Below, in pieces: positions 43,893-52,404 of a stretch of 64,000 nt of DNA. Position numbers and translations under genes: made by a program. The stretch's first letter is position 1. Every line of letters starts with the position of its first letter. The notes under the pieces are model-generated. The model saw only the letters and a list, made by a program, of their open reading frames with translations, was not told the DNA's origin and made no database searches. This DNA comes from an uncultured Candidatus Binatia bacterium (GTDB lineage Bacteria; Desulfobacterota; Binatia; UBA9968; JAJDTQ01), in NCBI GenBank assembly GCA_958295985.1, contig OY282432.1, positions 3,133,001 through 3,197,000 on the forward strand, given 5' to 3'.

Positions 43893-45083
43893 ATGGAAGA
43901 TTTCACCAACACACTGGTCATCGACGCGGACGGTCACGTCAACGAGGGCGACATCGACTTCAAGCCCTGGCTGCCCGAGAAGTACAAGTCACTGGCGCCA
44001 GTGCGGCTCAAGGACAACCGCGGCGGCAACCGACTGCTGCTGGAGGGCCGCATCTGGCCCGCCAACGAGGGTCCCGGGCCCGGAGTGACGGGCCCCATGA
44101 CCGAGGAGGCGCGAAAGGGCCGCCCGGGAATGACCGACCCCAGGGAACGCCTCAAGGACATGGACCTGGAGGGCATCGACGTGGCCGTGATCTTCGGCAC
44201 GCAGATCGCCCTTACGGTCAACGGCCTGATGGACAAGGGCCTCGCCGGGGCGCTCTGCCATGCGGTCAACCAATGGCTGCTGGAATACTGCTCCGCGGAC
44301 CCGCGGCGGCTGCGCGGCGTGGGCCTCATTCCGTGCCAGGACCCGCCCGAGGCGGTGCGGGAGCTGCACTACCTGGCCGAGCACGGCGCCGCCACGGCCA
44401 TGCTCCCCACCAACGTTTACGGCCGCAACATGGGCGATCCCATGTTCGATCCCATCTACGCCGCCGCCCAGGAGATCGGTATGCCGCTCTCGGTCCACCC
44501 GCAGACGGGGCACGACGGCGTTCCCGGGGTGTCCGGGGTCATGGGCGCCGGGAGCCGGCGCTTCTACAAATACGTCTATGTCCACATGACCGCCTTCCCC
44601 TTCGAGCTGATGATCGCCATGATGCACATGCTCGGCGAAGGCGTGTTCGACCGCTATCCCCGGCTGAAAGTGGCCTACATGGAAGGCGCTGCGGGTTGGC
44701 TGCCCTTCTGGATGGAGCGTTTCGACGAACATATGGAGAAACTGGCGCCGCAGATGCCCGAGATGCGGCGGCGTCCCAGCGAGGTCATCCGGAGCAAACA
44801 GCTCGTCCTGTCATGCGAGTCCGAGGAAACCGGACTGGACCGGGTGCTGGACGCTTCGGGACCGGCCACCGTGCTGTACGCCTCGGACTACTGTCACTGG
44901 GACTGCCACTTCCCCTACTCCGTCAGGGACGTCATCTCGGGCAACGACCTGAGCTTCGCCCAGAAAGAGCGGGTGCTATACCAGAACGCCGTCGAGTTCT
45001 TCGACCTGAAGAACCTGCCGGAACCCAGGGCCCTGGCTTCGGCCACGGGCACGTGGGACGTCGGACACAACGGAGAAGCGTAG
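43893..45083 (+). CDS. Amidohydrolase family 2 protein (A7)
   Basis: 396 residues from ATG 43893 (no clear ribosome site). First-strand motif VIDADGHVNEGD (residues 9-18), SVHPQTGHDG as the central His region, GEGVFDRYPRLKVAYMEGAAGWLPFWMERFDEH, and the late Asp in YASDYCHWDCHFPYSV near 353. The late motif has Cys-His rather than Pro-His after Asp-Tyr. It is a different subgroup from A1-A6. The gene is divergent from the ABC ATPases and followed by a maleate isomerase-type gene 37 bp downstream, with which it probably forms an operon. Confidence 0.93.
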   Translation: MEDFTNTLVIDADGHVNEGDIDFKPWLPEKYKSLAPVRLKDNRGGNRLLLEGRIWPANEGPGPGVTGPMTEEARKGRPGMTDPRERLKDMDLEGIDVAVIFGTQIALTVNGLMDKGLAGALCHAVNQWLLEYCSADPRRLRGVGLIPCQDPPEAVRELHYLAEHGAATAMLPTNVYGRNMGDPMFDPIYAAAQEIGMPLSVHPQTGHDGVPGVSGVMGAGSRRFYKYVYVHMTAFPFELMIAMMHMLGEGVFDRYPRLKVAYMEGAAGWLPFWMERFDEHMEKLAPQMPEMRRRPSEVIRSKQLVLSCESEETGLDRVLDASGPATVLYASDYCHWDCHFPYSVRDVISGNDLSFAQKERVLYQNAVEFFDLKNLPEPRALASATGTWDVGHNGEA

Positions 45084-45120
45084 GCACCCGTCCGTGAACG
45101 CGGAGTCAGGGAGGAACGCC

Positions 45121-45831
45121 ATGGAAAACCACGCACGCATCGGCCTCATCATTCCGTCGGCCAACCGGCTGACCGAGCCGCAGTTCAACCGGTACGCACC
45201 CGTGGACGTGGATATCCACGTAACCCGGCTCCGCATGACCGGAGAATGGCACAAACCGCTTGCGGAACTGCGGGGAGCAATCGAAGAAGCGGCGCGCGCG
45301 GTGTCCGACACCGGGCCGGACATCATCGTGTTTCATTGCACGGCAAGCTCGATGGAGGACGGCCTCGCCGGAGAGGAGCGCGTCACCGAATGGATCAGCC
45401 AAGCCGGCGGCTGCGCCGCCATGACCACCAGCCAGGCCGTCACCGAGGCGTTGAACGCGCTCACGGCGCGGAAGCTCGTGCTCATCAGCCCCTACGTGGA
45501 TGAGACGAACCAGTCGGAACTGCGCTACATGACGGAAGCCGGCTTCGAGGTGATCCACGAGCTGGGGCTGGGACTCCCCGGAAGCGACGCCTATATCGCG
45601 GTCACCCCGGAGCAATGGCTGGACATCGTTTGCGACAACAGCCGGCCGGAGGCCGAAGGCTACTTCCTGAGTTGCACCAACACGCGCATGATCGAGATGA
45701 TCGAAGCCGCCGAGAGCCGCCTGGCCCGTCCCATGGTGTCCAGCAACCAGGCGACGTTGTGGGCGTGCCTGCGGCGAATGGGCCGCTCGACGTCGATCCC
45801 GGGTCTCGGGCGCCTCTGCGCCGAAGGCTGA
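45121..45831 (+). CDS. Maleate cis-trans isomerase / Asp-Glu racemase family protein
   Basis: 236 residues; GGGAGG precedes ATG 45121. RIGLIIPSANRLTEPQFNRYAP is the family opening. The two catalytic Cys positions are intact: VFHCTASSMEDG (near residue 74) and FLSCTNTRMIEMIE (near 185). The closing RPMVSSNQATLWACLRRMG also matches. It isomerises or decarboxylates small dicarboxylates such as maleate or arylmalonates in the cytoplasm. Located directly behind A7, it may act on that enzyme's product or substrate. Confidence 0.92.
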   Translation: MENHARIGLIIPSANRLTEPQFNRYAPVDVDIHVTRLRMTGEWHKPLAELRGAIEEAARAVSDTGPDIIVFHCTASSMEDGLAGEERVTEWISQAGGCAAMTTSQAVTEALNALTARKLVLISPYVDETNQSELRYMTEAGFEVIHELGLGLPGSDAYIAVTPEQWLDIVCDNSRPEAEGYFLSCTNTRMIEMIEAAESRLARPMVSSNQATLWACLRRMGRSTSIPGLGRLCAEG

Positions 45832-45917
45832 AGACGGTTCTCAGCCAATACTGACTGCGCGGACGCAGGGTGCGGACACGGGCGCCGTGAAACCCGCCTC
45901 CACACGGCCTTTCACGT

Positions 45918-45947
45918 TTGACAAGCCGTCACCCCCGGCAGTAAAAA
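45918..45947 (+). promoter_or_regulatory. Possible sigma-70 promoter for the A8-A9-A10 operon
   Basis: TTGACA at 45918-45923 and TAAAAA at 45942-45947 with an 18-base spacer (17 if GTAAAA is used), about 70 bp before the A8 start in an otherwise empty 186-bp gap. The -35 is perfect and the -10 is moderate. Confidence 0.45.
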
Positions 45948-46017
45948 CGGTCAAGGGCACCGTCCGTGCTTCCGCGCGTTCCGACCCGCGGTGCCGATTC
46001 TCCAAGGAGGCAATCCC

Positions 46018-47109
46018 ATGGCAGGAGTCATTGACGCCGATACGCACATCGCCGAGCCCGAGTCGATGTGGAAGTTCTTCGACGAGGACCTGTACCCGCG
46101 CCGGCCGGTGCTGACGTCGATTACCGACGACACGCTGTACGGGACCCGCAACAAGTTCTGGCTCATCGACGGCAACATCTTCCCGAAACCCTCCGGCAAG
46201 GGTGGTTTCAGGCTGGTGACGCCGACTGCCGCGACCTCGGAATCGGAACGGGACGACAGTCTCATCGCCAGCCGCGAGATAACCGACGTCGACGTGCGGC
46301 TGAAGGACATGGACCGCCTGGGCATCGAGACCCAGGTGATCTACCCGACCCTGTTCCTCATCTATCTCACCGACGACGTGGACCTGGAGATCGCGCTGTG
46401 CAAGGCCTACAACCGCTACATGTGGGAGATCGAGGAGAAGGGCCGGAAACGGCTCCGCTGGAACGCCGTGCTTCCCCTGGGCTCGGTGGACGAGTCGGTG
46501 AAGGAGATGCGGCTGGCCAAGGAACACGGCGCCGTGGGTATCTTCTTTCGCGGCATGGAGGGGGAACGGACCCTGGACGACCCCTACTTCTTTCCCGTGT
46601 ACGAAGAGGCCAACTCGCTGGAGCTGCCCATCTGCATCCATACGGGCTCGGGATGCCCCACCCTCACCAACATGTTCGACCTCGAGCGGAACCACACCTT
46701 CGCCCACGGCAGGGTGCTGCCCATCTTCGCCTTCCGGGACCTCATCCACAACCGGATACCGGAGATGTTCCCGAAGCTGCGGTTCGGGTTCATCGAGGCG
46801 TCCGCGGGCTGGGTGCCGTTCATGCTGCACATCCTGCGTCGCCTGCTCAAGCAGCAGTTCAAGTTCGAGTCCAGCGTGGAGCTGTTCCGGAAGTACCGCC
46901 TGTTCGTGGCCTGCGAGGCCGACGAGGACATCCCGTACCTGATCCGCTACATGGGCGAGGACAACATCATCATCGGCTCCGACTACGGCCACACCGATCC
47001 TTCGTTCGAACCGGAGCTGGCGCAGACCATCCGGTCGCGGGAAGACCTGTCGCCGGCCATCGCCGACAAGATCCTGTGCGAGAACCCGAAGCAGCTTTAT
47101 TCTTTTTGA
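46018..47109 (+). CDS. Amidohydrolase family 2 protein (A8)
   Basis: 363 residues from ATG 46018, preceded by AAGGAGG. Motifs: VIDADTHIAEPESMW (4-18), ICIHTGSGCPTLTNMF for the central His, IEASAGWVPFMLHILRRLLK, and the late Asp in GSDYGHTDPSFEPEL. It closely resembles A9 (shared RRPVL, LYG-RN-FWLIDGNI-PKP, SLIASREIT, GAVGIFFRGMEG), showing tandem duplication. This DxDTH-GSDYGH subgroup is distinct from the others. It ends 37 bp before the A9 start. Confidence 0.94.
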   Translation: MAGVIDADTHIAEPESMWKFFDEDLYPRRPVLTSITDDTLYGTRNKFWLIDGNIFPKPSGKGGFRLVTPTAATSESERDDSLIASREITDVDVRLKDMDRLGIETQVIYPTLFLIYLTDDVDLEIALCKAYNRYMWEIEEKGRKRLRWNAVLPLGSVDESVKEMRLAKEHGAVGIFFRGMEGERTLDDPYFFPVYEEANSLELPICIHTGSGCPTLTNMFDLERNHTFAHGRVLPIFAFRDLIHNRIPEMFPKLRFGFIEASAGWVPFMLHILRRLLKQQFKFESSVELFRKYRLFVACEADEDIPYLIRYMGEDNIIIGSDYGHTDPSFEPELAQTIRSREDLSPAIADKILCENPKQLYSF

Positions 47110-47146
47110 GGTGTCCGGCCGCCGTGACGAACGAGAGCCGCGTCCC

Positions 47147-48244
47147 ATGATGATCATCGACTCCGACACGCATATCGCCGAACCCCTCGCCATGTGGGAC
47201 CACATGGACGAGGGAATGTATTCGCGCCGGCCGGTGCTCGCCTCGGTGCCCGAGGATACGCTCTACGGCCCCCGGAACGCTTTCTGGCTCATCGACGGCA
47301 ACATCGTGCCCAAACCCAACGGCAAGGGGAGCTACCGTCTGGTCACGCCGTCGGCCACGAAGCTGGAGTCATCGCGCAGCGACAGCCTCATTGCCAGCCG
47401 CGAGATCACCAGGCCCGAGGTCAGGTTGGCCGACATGGACCGCCTCGGCATCGACGTCCAGGTCATCTATCCGACGCTCTTCCTGGTCTACCTGACCCAC
47501 GACGCCGAGTTGGAAGTCGAACTGTGCCGGGCCTACAACCGCTACATGTGGGAGGTGCACCGCACCGGGCAGAACCGGCTGCTGTGGACCGCGGTGCTGC
47601 CGCTGCTCTCCATCGAAGCCTCCATCGACGAGATGCGGCTGGCCAAGGAACACGGCGCCGTGGGGATCTTCTTTCGCGGCATGGAGGGGGACCTCACCCT
47701 GGACAACCCCTACTTCTTCCCGGTCTACGAAGAGGCCGCCAGGCTGGACCTGCCCATCTGCATCCATACCGGCATGGGGGCGCCGTCGATGATCAACCTG
47801 TTCAGCTTCGAGCGGAACTTCTCGTTCGCCCAGGGCAGGATCCTTCCGGTGTTCGCCTTTCGCGACCTGGTGGCGAACCGCATACCCGAGGAGTTTCCGG
47901 GCCTGCGCTTCGGCTTTATCGAAGCCTCGGCGGGCTGGGTGCCGTTCATGCTGCACGTCCTGAAGCGGCTTCTCAAGAGCGACTGGAAACACAGGTCGGA
48001 CAAGGGTCTGTTCGAGGACTACCGCCTGTTCGTCGCCTGCGAGGCCGACGAGGACGTCCCCTATCTCGTGGACTACATCGGCGAGGACCATATTCTCATC
48101 GGCTCGGACTACGGCCACCAGGACCCCTCCCACGAGCCCGAGCTGACCGCCACCCTCCGCGGCCGGGAGGATATCCCGGAGCGAGTGGCCGACAAGATGC
48201 TGAGCGACAACGCCAAGCGGTTCTACGGGATCGGGGAACCGTAG
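47147..48244 (+). CDS. Amidohydrolase family 2 protein (A9), tandem duplicate of A8
   Basis: 365 residues from ATG 47147; an in-frame GTG at 47111 could add 12 residues. Motifs: IIDSDTHIAEPLAMWDHMDEG, ICIHTGMGAPSMINLF, and late Asp in GSDYGHQDPSHEPEL. It is near-collinear with A8 with no large insertions. Both keep every expected metal-site residue, so both are probably active, perhaps with different side-chain specificity. Confidence 0.94.
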   Translation: MMIIDSDTHIAEPLAMWDHMDEGMYSRRPVLASVPEDTLYGPRNAFWLIDGNIVPKPNGKGSYRLVTPSATKLESSRSDSLIASREITRPEVRLADMDRLGIDVQVIYPTLFLVYLTHDAELEVELCRAYNRYMWEVHRTGQNRLLWTAVLPLLSIEASIDEMRLAKEHGAVGIFFRGMEGDLTLDNPYFFPVYEEAARLDLPICIHTGMGAPSMINLFSFERNFSFAQGRILPVFAFRDLVANRIPEEFPGLRFGFIEASAGWVPFMLHVLKRLLKSDWKHRSDKGLFEDYRLFVACEADEDVPYLVDYIGEDHILIGSDYGHQDPSHEPELTATLRGREDIPERVADKMLSDNAKRFYGIGEP

Positions 48245-48289
48245 GCCCTGCCTCGTCGCTACCCCGCTTCAGAACGAAAGGAGAATCCC

Positions 48290-49351
48290 ATGCGCGCGAA
48301 CGCATTTCCGGTCATCGACGGTGACGGACACATCATGGAGAACGCCAGCGAGATGATGCCGTTCATGGGCGAGAAATACGTGGGCAGCGACGGGCAGCCC
48401 GCCTGGGCCCGCATGTACTCGCTGTTCCCGTCGCTGGACGGATGGACCCGATTGTCGAACATGAGCTCTTCCGGGCTCAGAGACTACCCGGACTGCGACA
48501 TGTGGGTATCGTTCCTGGACGACTGCGGCATCGACCGGACCATCGTCTATCCCACCGCGGGCCTCGGGTTCGGGCTGATCCAGGACCCGGCCTACGCCGT
48601 CAACATCGCCCACGCGTACAACACGTGGCTTCACGACTACTACATGAAGCAAACATCCAGGGTCCTGGGCGCGGCGTTGATCCCGGTGCACAGCGTCGAT
48701 GACGCCGTCAACGAGATGCGGCGCGCCAAGGAGGAGCTGGGCATGCCCGCCGCCGTGCTGCCCTCGGTGAACTCTCTGGGCAAGGGCTACGGCCACGAGA
48801 GCTTCTTCCCCATCTACGAGGAAGCCTGCCGTCTGGACATGGCGCTGGCCATTCACGGGGCGCCCAGCCGCGGCCTCGGGTTCGACTACCTCGACAGCTT
48901 TGCGGAGGTCCACGCGCTGGAGCATCCGATCCCGCTGCTGATTCACCTGACCAACATGGTGTTTCAGGGTGTGTTCGAGCTCTTTCCGGACTTGCGCGTC
49001 GCCTACCTCGAGGCGGGCGCGGGCTGGGTGCCGTTCATGATGGACCGGCTGGACGAGGGCTACGAGCGGCGCGGCAAGAAATGGGCGCCCCGGTTGAAAC
49101 GCTCACCCAGCCAATACATCAAGAGCGGCAGCGTCTACGTCTCCGTCGAGTCCGAGGAACGCACCCTGCCCTTCGTCATCCAGCTTTTCGGCGAGGACCA
49201 TATCTTCTTCGCGTCAGACTATCCCCACGAGCGCCCGCGCGAGGAATACCTCAAGGATATTCCGGAACTGGCGGCGAGAGAGGACGTCTCGGACACGGCC
49301 AAGCGGAAGATCCTGGCCGGCAACGCGAACCGCTTCTACCAGCTGAATTGA
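48290..49351 (+). CDS. Amidohydrolase family 2 protein (A10)
   Basis: 353 residues; GAAAGGAG 6 bases before ATG 48290. Motifs: VIDGDGHIMENASEM (8-22), LAIHGAPSRGLGFDYLDSF, VFELFPDLRVAYLEAGAGWVPFMMDRLDEGYERRG, and late Asp in FASDYPHERPREEYLKDI. It is a third subgroup within the A8-A10 operon. Its stop TGA lies inside the -35 box of the promoter for the following gene. Confidence 0.94.
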   Translation: MRANAFPVIDGDGHIMENASEMMPFMGEKYVGSDGQPAWARMYSLFPSLDGWTRLSNMSSSGLRDYPDCDMWVSFLDDCGIDRTIVYPTAGLGFGLIQDPAYAVNIAHAYNTWLHDYYMKQTSRVLGAALIPVHSVDDAVNEMRRAKEELGMPAAVLPSVNSLGKGYGHESFFPIYEEACRLDMALAIHGAPSRGLGFDYLDSFAEVHALEHPIPLLIHLTNMVFQGVFELFPDLRVAYLEAGAGWVPFMMDRLDEGYERRGKKWAPRLKRSPSQYIKSGSVYVSVESEERTLPFVIQLFGEDHIFFASDYPHERPREEYLKDIPELAAREDVSDTAKRKILAGNANRFYQLN

Positions 49352-49375
49352 CAAAGACAGAGAGTAACCTATAAT
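49348..49375 (+). promoter_or_regulatory. Consensus sigma-70 promoter (TTGACA-16-TATAAT)
   Basis: Perfect -35 TTGACA (49348-49353) and perfect -10 TATAAT (49370-49375) with a 16-base spacer. The -35 overlaps the last codons and stop of A10. It is the only double-consensus promoter noticed in the window and drives the rhodanese-MoeB fusion gene 54 bp downstream. Confidence 0.85.
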
Positions 49376-49428
49376 AGAGACCTGGAAACTTAGTTACTAC
49401 CTCAAAGGGCCTCCGCGAGGGAGAGATC

Positions 49429-50601
49429 ATGGCCAAGACATTTCAGCAGTTGATGGACGAGGCGCGCGACACCGTGAAGGAGTTGTCGCCCCAGCAGGTG
49501 CGCGAGCTGCTACAGAACAACGGCAAGCACGTGGTGCTCGACGTCCGGGAAAAAGAGGAATACCGGGAAGGACACCTGGAGGGCGCGGTATCGGTGCCGC
49601 GGGGTTTCCTTGAAATGAAGATGGACGCCGAGGTGCCCGACAAGTCCACCCCCATCATCGCCTACTGCGCCGGCGGCGTCAGGTCGCTCCTCGCCGGCAA
49701 GGTGATGCAGGAGATGGGTTACGAGGACGTGATCTCCATGTCCGGTGGATATACCGCCTGGAAGAACGAGGGTTATTCATTCGCGCAAGACCGGCAGTTC
49801 ACGCAGGAACAGCTCACCCGATACAGCCGCCATTTCCTGCTCCCCGAGGTGGGGGAAGCGGGACAGGCCAGGCTCCTGGACGCCAAGGTACTGATGGTAG
49901 GCGCCGGCGGCCTGGGGTCGCCGTCCGCCTATTACCTGGCCGCGGCCGGCGTCGGCACCTTGGGAATCGTCGATCACGACGTGGTGGACCTGTCCAACCT
50001 GCAGCGCCAGATCCTCCACACCAACGATCGGATCGGCGAGCTCAAGACGGAATCGGCGCGGCAGACCCTTCAGGGTCTGAACCCGGACGTCAAGGTGGTC
50101 CCCTATGCCGAGCGGCTGAACTCCGAGAACATCATGGAGATCATCGAGGACTACGACATCGTGGTGGACGGCTGCGACAACTTCGCCACCCGCTACTTGG
50201 TGAACGATGCCTGCGTGATGACCGGCAAGCCCAATGTTCACGGCAGCATCTTCCAGTTCGAGGGGCAGGTGTCGGTGTTCCACCCTGGCAACGGCCCGTG
50301 CTACCGCTGCCTCTATCCCGAACCTCCTCCTCCGGGCATGGCGCCGAGTTGCGCCGAGGCCGGGGTACTGGGAGTCCTTCCCGGACTCATCGGCACCATC
50401 CAGGCGGTGGAGACCATCAAGCTCATCCTCGGCAAGGGCGATTCCCTGGCCGGACGGCTGCTCCATTTCAACACGTTGACCATGGAGATCAACACGCTCC
50501 GCCTGCGGCAGGACCCCGAGTGCCCGGTGTGCGGCGAAAAGCCCACCATTCACGAGCTCATCGACTACGAGGAGTTCTGCAATCTCCAGGGAGCGGCCTG
50601 A
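49429..50601 (+). CDS. moeB: Rhodanese-MoeB/ThiF fusion (sulfur-carrier adenylyltransferase)
   Basis: 390 residues; GAGGGAGAG precedes ATG 49429. N-terminal rhodanese domain (about 15-118) with Cys in IAYCAGGVRS. The C-terminal ThiF/MoeB E1-like domain (about 125-385) has ATP motif VLMVGAGGLGSPSAYYLAAAG, DLSNLQRQILH, the catalytic Cys in PPGMAPSCAEAGVLG and zinc pairs CYRC and CPVC. It activates the C-terminal Gly of a ubiquitin-like sulfur carrier (MoaD/ThiS type) and can deliver sulfur. In MOCS3-type proteins the rhodanese is C-terminal, so this order is reversed. A role in molybdopterin supply for the upstream hydroxylase is possible. Confidence 0.93.
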   Translation: MAKTFQQLMDEARDTVKELSPQQVRELLQNNGKHVVLDVREKEEYREGHLEGAVSVPRGFLEMKMDAEVPDKSTPIIAYCAGGVRSLLAGKVMQEMGYEDVISMSGGYTAWKNEGYSFAQDRQFTQEQLTRYSRHFLLPEVGEAGQARLLDAKVLMVGAGGLGSPSAYYLAAAGVGTLGIVDHDVVDLSNLQRQILHTNDRIGELKTESARQTLQGLNPDVKVVPYAERLNSENIMEIIEDYDIVVDGCDNFATRYLVNDACVMTGKPNVHGSIFQFEGQVSVFHPGNGPCYRCLYPEPPPPGMAPSCAEAGVLGVLPGLIGTIQAVETIKLILGKGDSLAGRLLHFNTLTMEINTLRLRQDPECPVCGEKPTIHELIDYEEFCNLQGAA

Positions 50602-50673
50602 GCGGCTTCCGTGAAGGCTACGGCCCTGGAATAGCCCGCAATACCGAAAGACATCATTGCCGTCTCCCCCTCC

Positions 50674-50698
50674 GTCATTCCCGTGACAGCGGGAATCC
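50674..50698. repeat. Family R2 palindromic repeat (copy c, opposite orientation)
   Basis: GTC-ATTCCCG-TGACAG-CGGGAAT-CC: 7-bp perfect arms between the convergent moeB fusion and SDR 3 genes. Confidence 0.75.
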
Positions 50699-50732
50699 AG
50701 GAGGGGTGGAGGGCCGCAACGGCTGTTCGATC

Positions 50733-51452
50733 CTACCGGTAAGGCGTGCGCTGGGGACGGACCGTAATTTCCACCGGACAGGCGGTGGGCGGCGCGGTGA
50801 GAACGAACAGCACCGCCTGGGCCACGTCCTCGGGACGGATCATCCTGGCCCGGTCCAGGCGCCTCACCCGCGGTATCATTTCGGTGTCGACGAAACCGGG
50901 AACGATGGCCGCCACCTTGATCTGGTGCTCCCGGACCTCCTCGAACAGTGACTGGCTAAAGCCGATGAGTCCGGCCTTCGAAGCCGCGTAGGCCGCGGCC
51001 CCCCCCTGCCCCGCCCGCCCCGATATCGACGCGATGTTCACCACCGCGCCCCCTTGCCTCGCCATGAGCGCGGGCAGAACGAGTTGACTCAGGATCATCG
51101 GCGCCAGCAGGTTGACCCGCAGGGTCTGTTCCCAGTCCTGTACCCGGGCCTTGGCGATCTTGGCCTTGATGCCCCAGCCGGCGTTGTTGACGAGGAAGTC
51201 GATGGCGCCGAACCGATCGAGGGTCTGCCGCACCAGCGCGGTGATGTCCTCCTGACTCGACAGGTCGGTGCGGAGCCAGGAAGCCTGTCCGCCCCGTGCC
51301 GCGATCTCGGCCTGCACCGCGGCGAGTTGTTCCGCGCTTCGCGACGCCAGCATGGTACGGCAGCCCTCCCCCGCGGCCAGCCGTGCGATGGCGCGACCGA
51401 TGCCCCGGCCCGCGCCGGTGACGATGCAGACCTTGTCCTGGAGAAGGTTCAC
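50733..51452 (-). CDS. Short-chain dehydrogenase/reductase (SDR 3)
   Basis: 239 residues from GTG 51452, which overlaps the NTF2 gene stop as GTGA, so translation is coupled; longer frames are shadows. Motifs: VTGAGRGIGRAIARLA, NNAGWGIKAK, NIASISGRAG with Ser, and YAASK. Cofactor region LASRS suggests NADP(H). It is the last gene of a cupin-NTF2-SDR operon. Confidence 0.92.
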   Translation of the reverse strand: MNLLQDKVCIVTGAGRGIGRAIARLAAGEGCRTMLASRSAEQLAAVQAEIAARGGQASWLRTDLSSQEDITALVRQTLDRFGAIDFLVNNAGWGIKAKIAKARVQDWEQTLRVNLLAPMILSQLVLPALMARQGGAVVNIASISGRAGQGGAAAYAASKAGLIGFSQSLFEEVREHQIKVAAIVPGFVDTEMIPRVRRLDRARMIRPEDVAQAVLFVLTAPPTACPVEITVRPQRTPYR

Positions 51453-51865
51453 TGAACGGTGGGATGCGGACCCGGCTGGGCCATCATCACGGGCGAGCCG
51501 TGGTGGTGGATCATGAACCAGCCGTCCGGGCGTTGTTCGAAGATATTGGTCGCAAGCACCACCGCGGCGTTGGTCTGCCCCTGCTGGGTGGCGTTCAGGT
51601 TCTCGTACAGCGTGAGCCACGCCAGGTCGCCCCGCACCCGCGTCTGCACGTTGGTCAGCGTGAAACGCATCTGCTGCGTGTTCTCGAAGATCCGCTGCCA
51701 GCTCTCCATGACGGCATCCCAGCCGGACAGCAGCGCCCATCCGGGATGCACGCACTTGACGTAGTCCTCGCGCAGCCAGATTCCTTCCATGCGCTTGAAA
51801 TCGAGACTTTCGAACGCCTCGTAAAAGCGCCGGTTGACGTCGTTCACGGGATCTTCTGCCGTCAT
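51449..51865 (-). CDS. NTF2-like / SnoaL-like nuclear transport factor 2 fold protein
   Basis: 138 residues from ATG 51865; upstream in-frame codons are the R2 repeat and were excluded. NDVNRRFYEAFESLDFKRMEGIWLREDYVKCVHPGWALLSGWDAVMESWQRIF is the typical first half (cone-shaped fold), then a GWFMIHHHGSPVM end. Members serve as ligand-binding or small isomerase/hydrolase domains. It is in operon with SDR 3, which suggests a shared substrate. Exact role unknown. Confidence 0.88.
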   Translation of the reverse strand: MTAEDPVNDVNRRFYEAFESLDFKRMEGIWLREDYVKCVHPGWALLSGWDAVMESWQRIFENTQQMRFTLTNVQTRVRGDLAWLTLYENLNATQQGQTNAAVVLATNIFEQRPDGWFMIHHHGSPVMMAQPGPHPTVQ

Positions 51866-51889
51866 GAGCCCCCTACCCCCACCATCCCC

Positions 51890-51915
51890 GGATTCCCGCG
51901 TCCGCGGGAACGACG
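51890..51915. repeat. Family R2 palindromic repeat (copy d)
   Basis: GGA-TTCCCGCG-TC-CGCGGGAA-CGACG: 8-bp perfect arms with a 2-base centre, between the cupin and NTF2-like genes of one operon. Confidence 0.75.
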
Positions 51916-51995
51916 TATTCGGGGTTCGGTATCGTTTTCGTACCAATGACGCGGACACGGATGGTCCGACTGCTTTCCATTCGTTCGCAGGGCCC

Positions 51996-52322
51996 TCAAT
52001 GGCCCGGGCGCGGGGCCATGACCACCAGCAGCTTCAACTGCTCCGGGCCGGGGTTCTCCACGCCGTGGGGCTCTCCCGACGGCGCCAGCGCCGCCTCGTC
52101 CTTGCCGAGATCCCGCTGCTCCCCGCCGATGCGGAACCGTCCTCTGCCCTCCAGCACGAAGTAGACCTTGTCCGATCCCTCGTGAGTATGCACGTTTTGG
52201 GCCTGTCCGGCCTCGAAGCAGTACACGTCGCAGAACAGCCGCTCGGTTTCGAAGACACCGTTCTTCTTCATCTTCTCGGAAGAGAATCGAGCTACTTCCG
52301 AAACCCTTTTGAACACTTCCAT
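51996..52322 (-). CDS. Cupin domain protein
   Basis: 108 residues from ATG 52322 with GGGAGG upstream. A single cupin: motif 1 HTHEGSDKVYFVLEGRGRFRIGG (metal-binding His pair and Glu) near residues 52-75, and motif 2 PSGEPHGVENPG with the last His. Such proteins are small isomerases, dioxygenases or ligand sensors. It heads the operon cupin-NTF2-SDR; divergent from thiI. Confidence 0.9.
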   Translation of the reverse strand: MEVFKRVSEVARFSSEKMKKNGVFETERLFCDVYCFEAGQAQNVHTHEGSDKVYFVLEGRGRFRIGGEQRDLGKDEAALAPSGEPHGVENPGPEQLKLLVVMAPRPGH

Positions 52323-52404
52323 GAGAGACCTCCCGGGCGAAACGGTCATGGTATCACAGGCGGCTTTCCATGCAAAAGTTCCGTGGATCTGCTATTCCTT
52401 CAGC

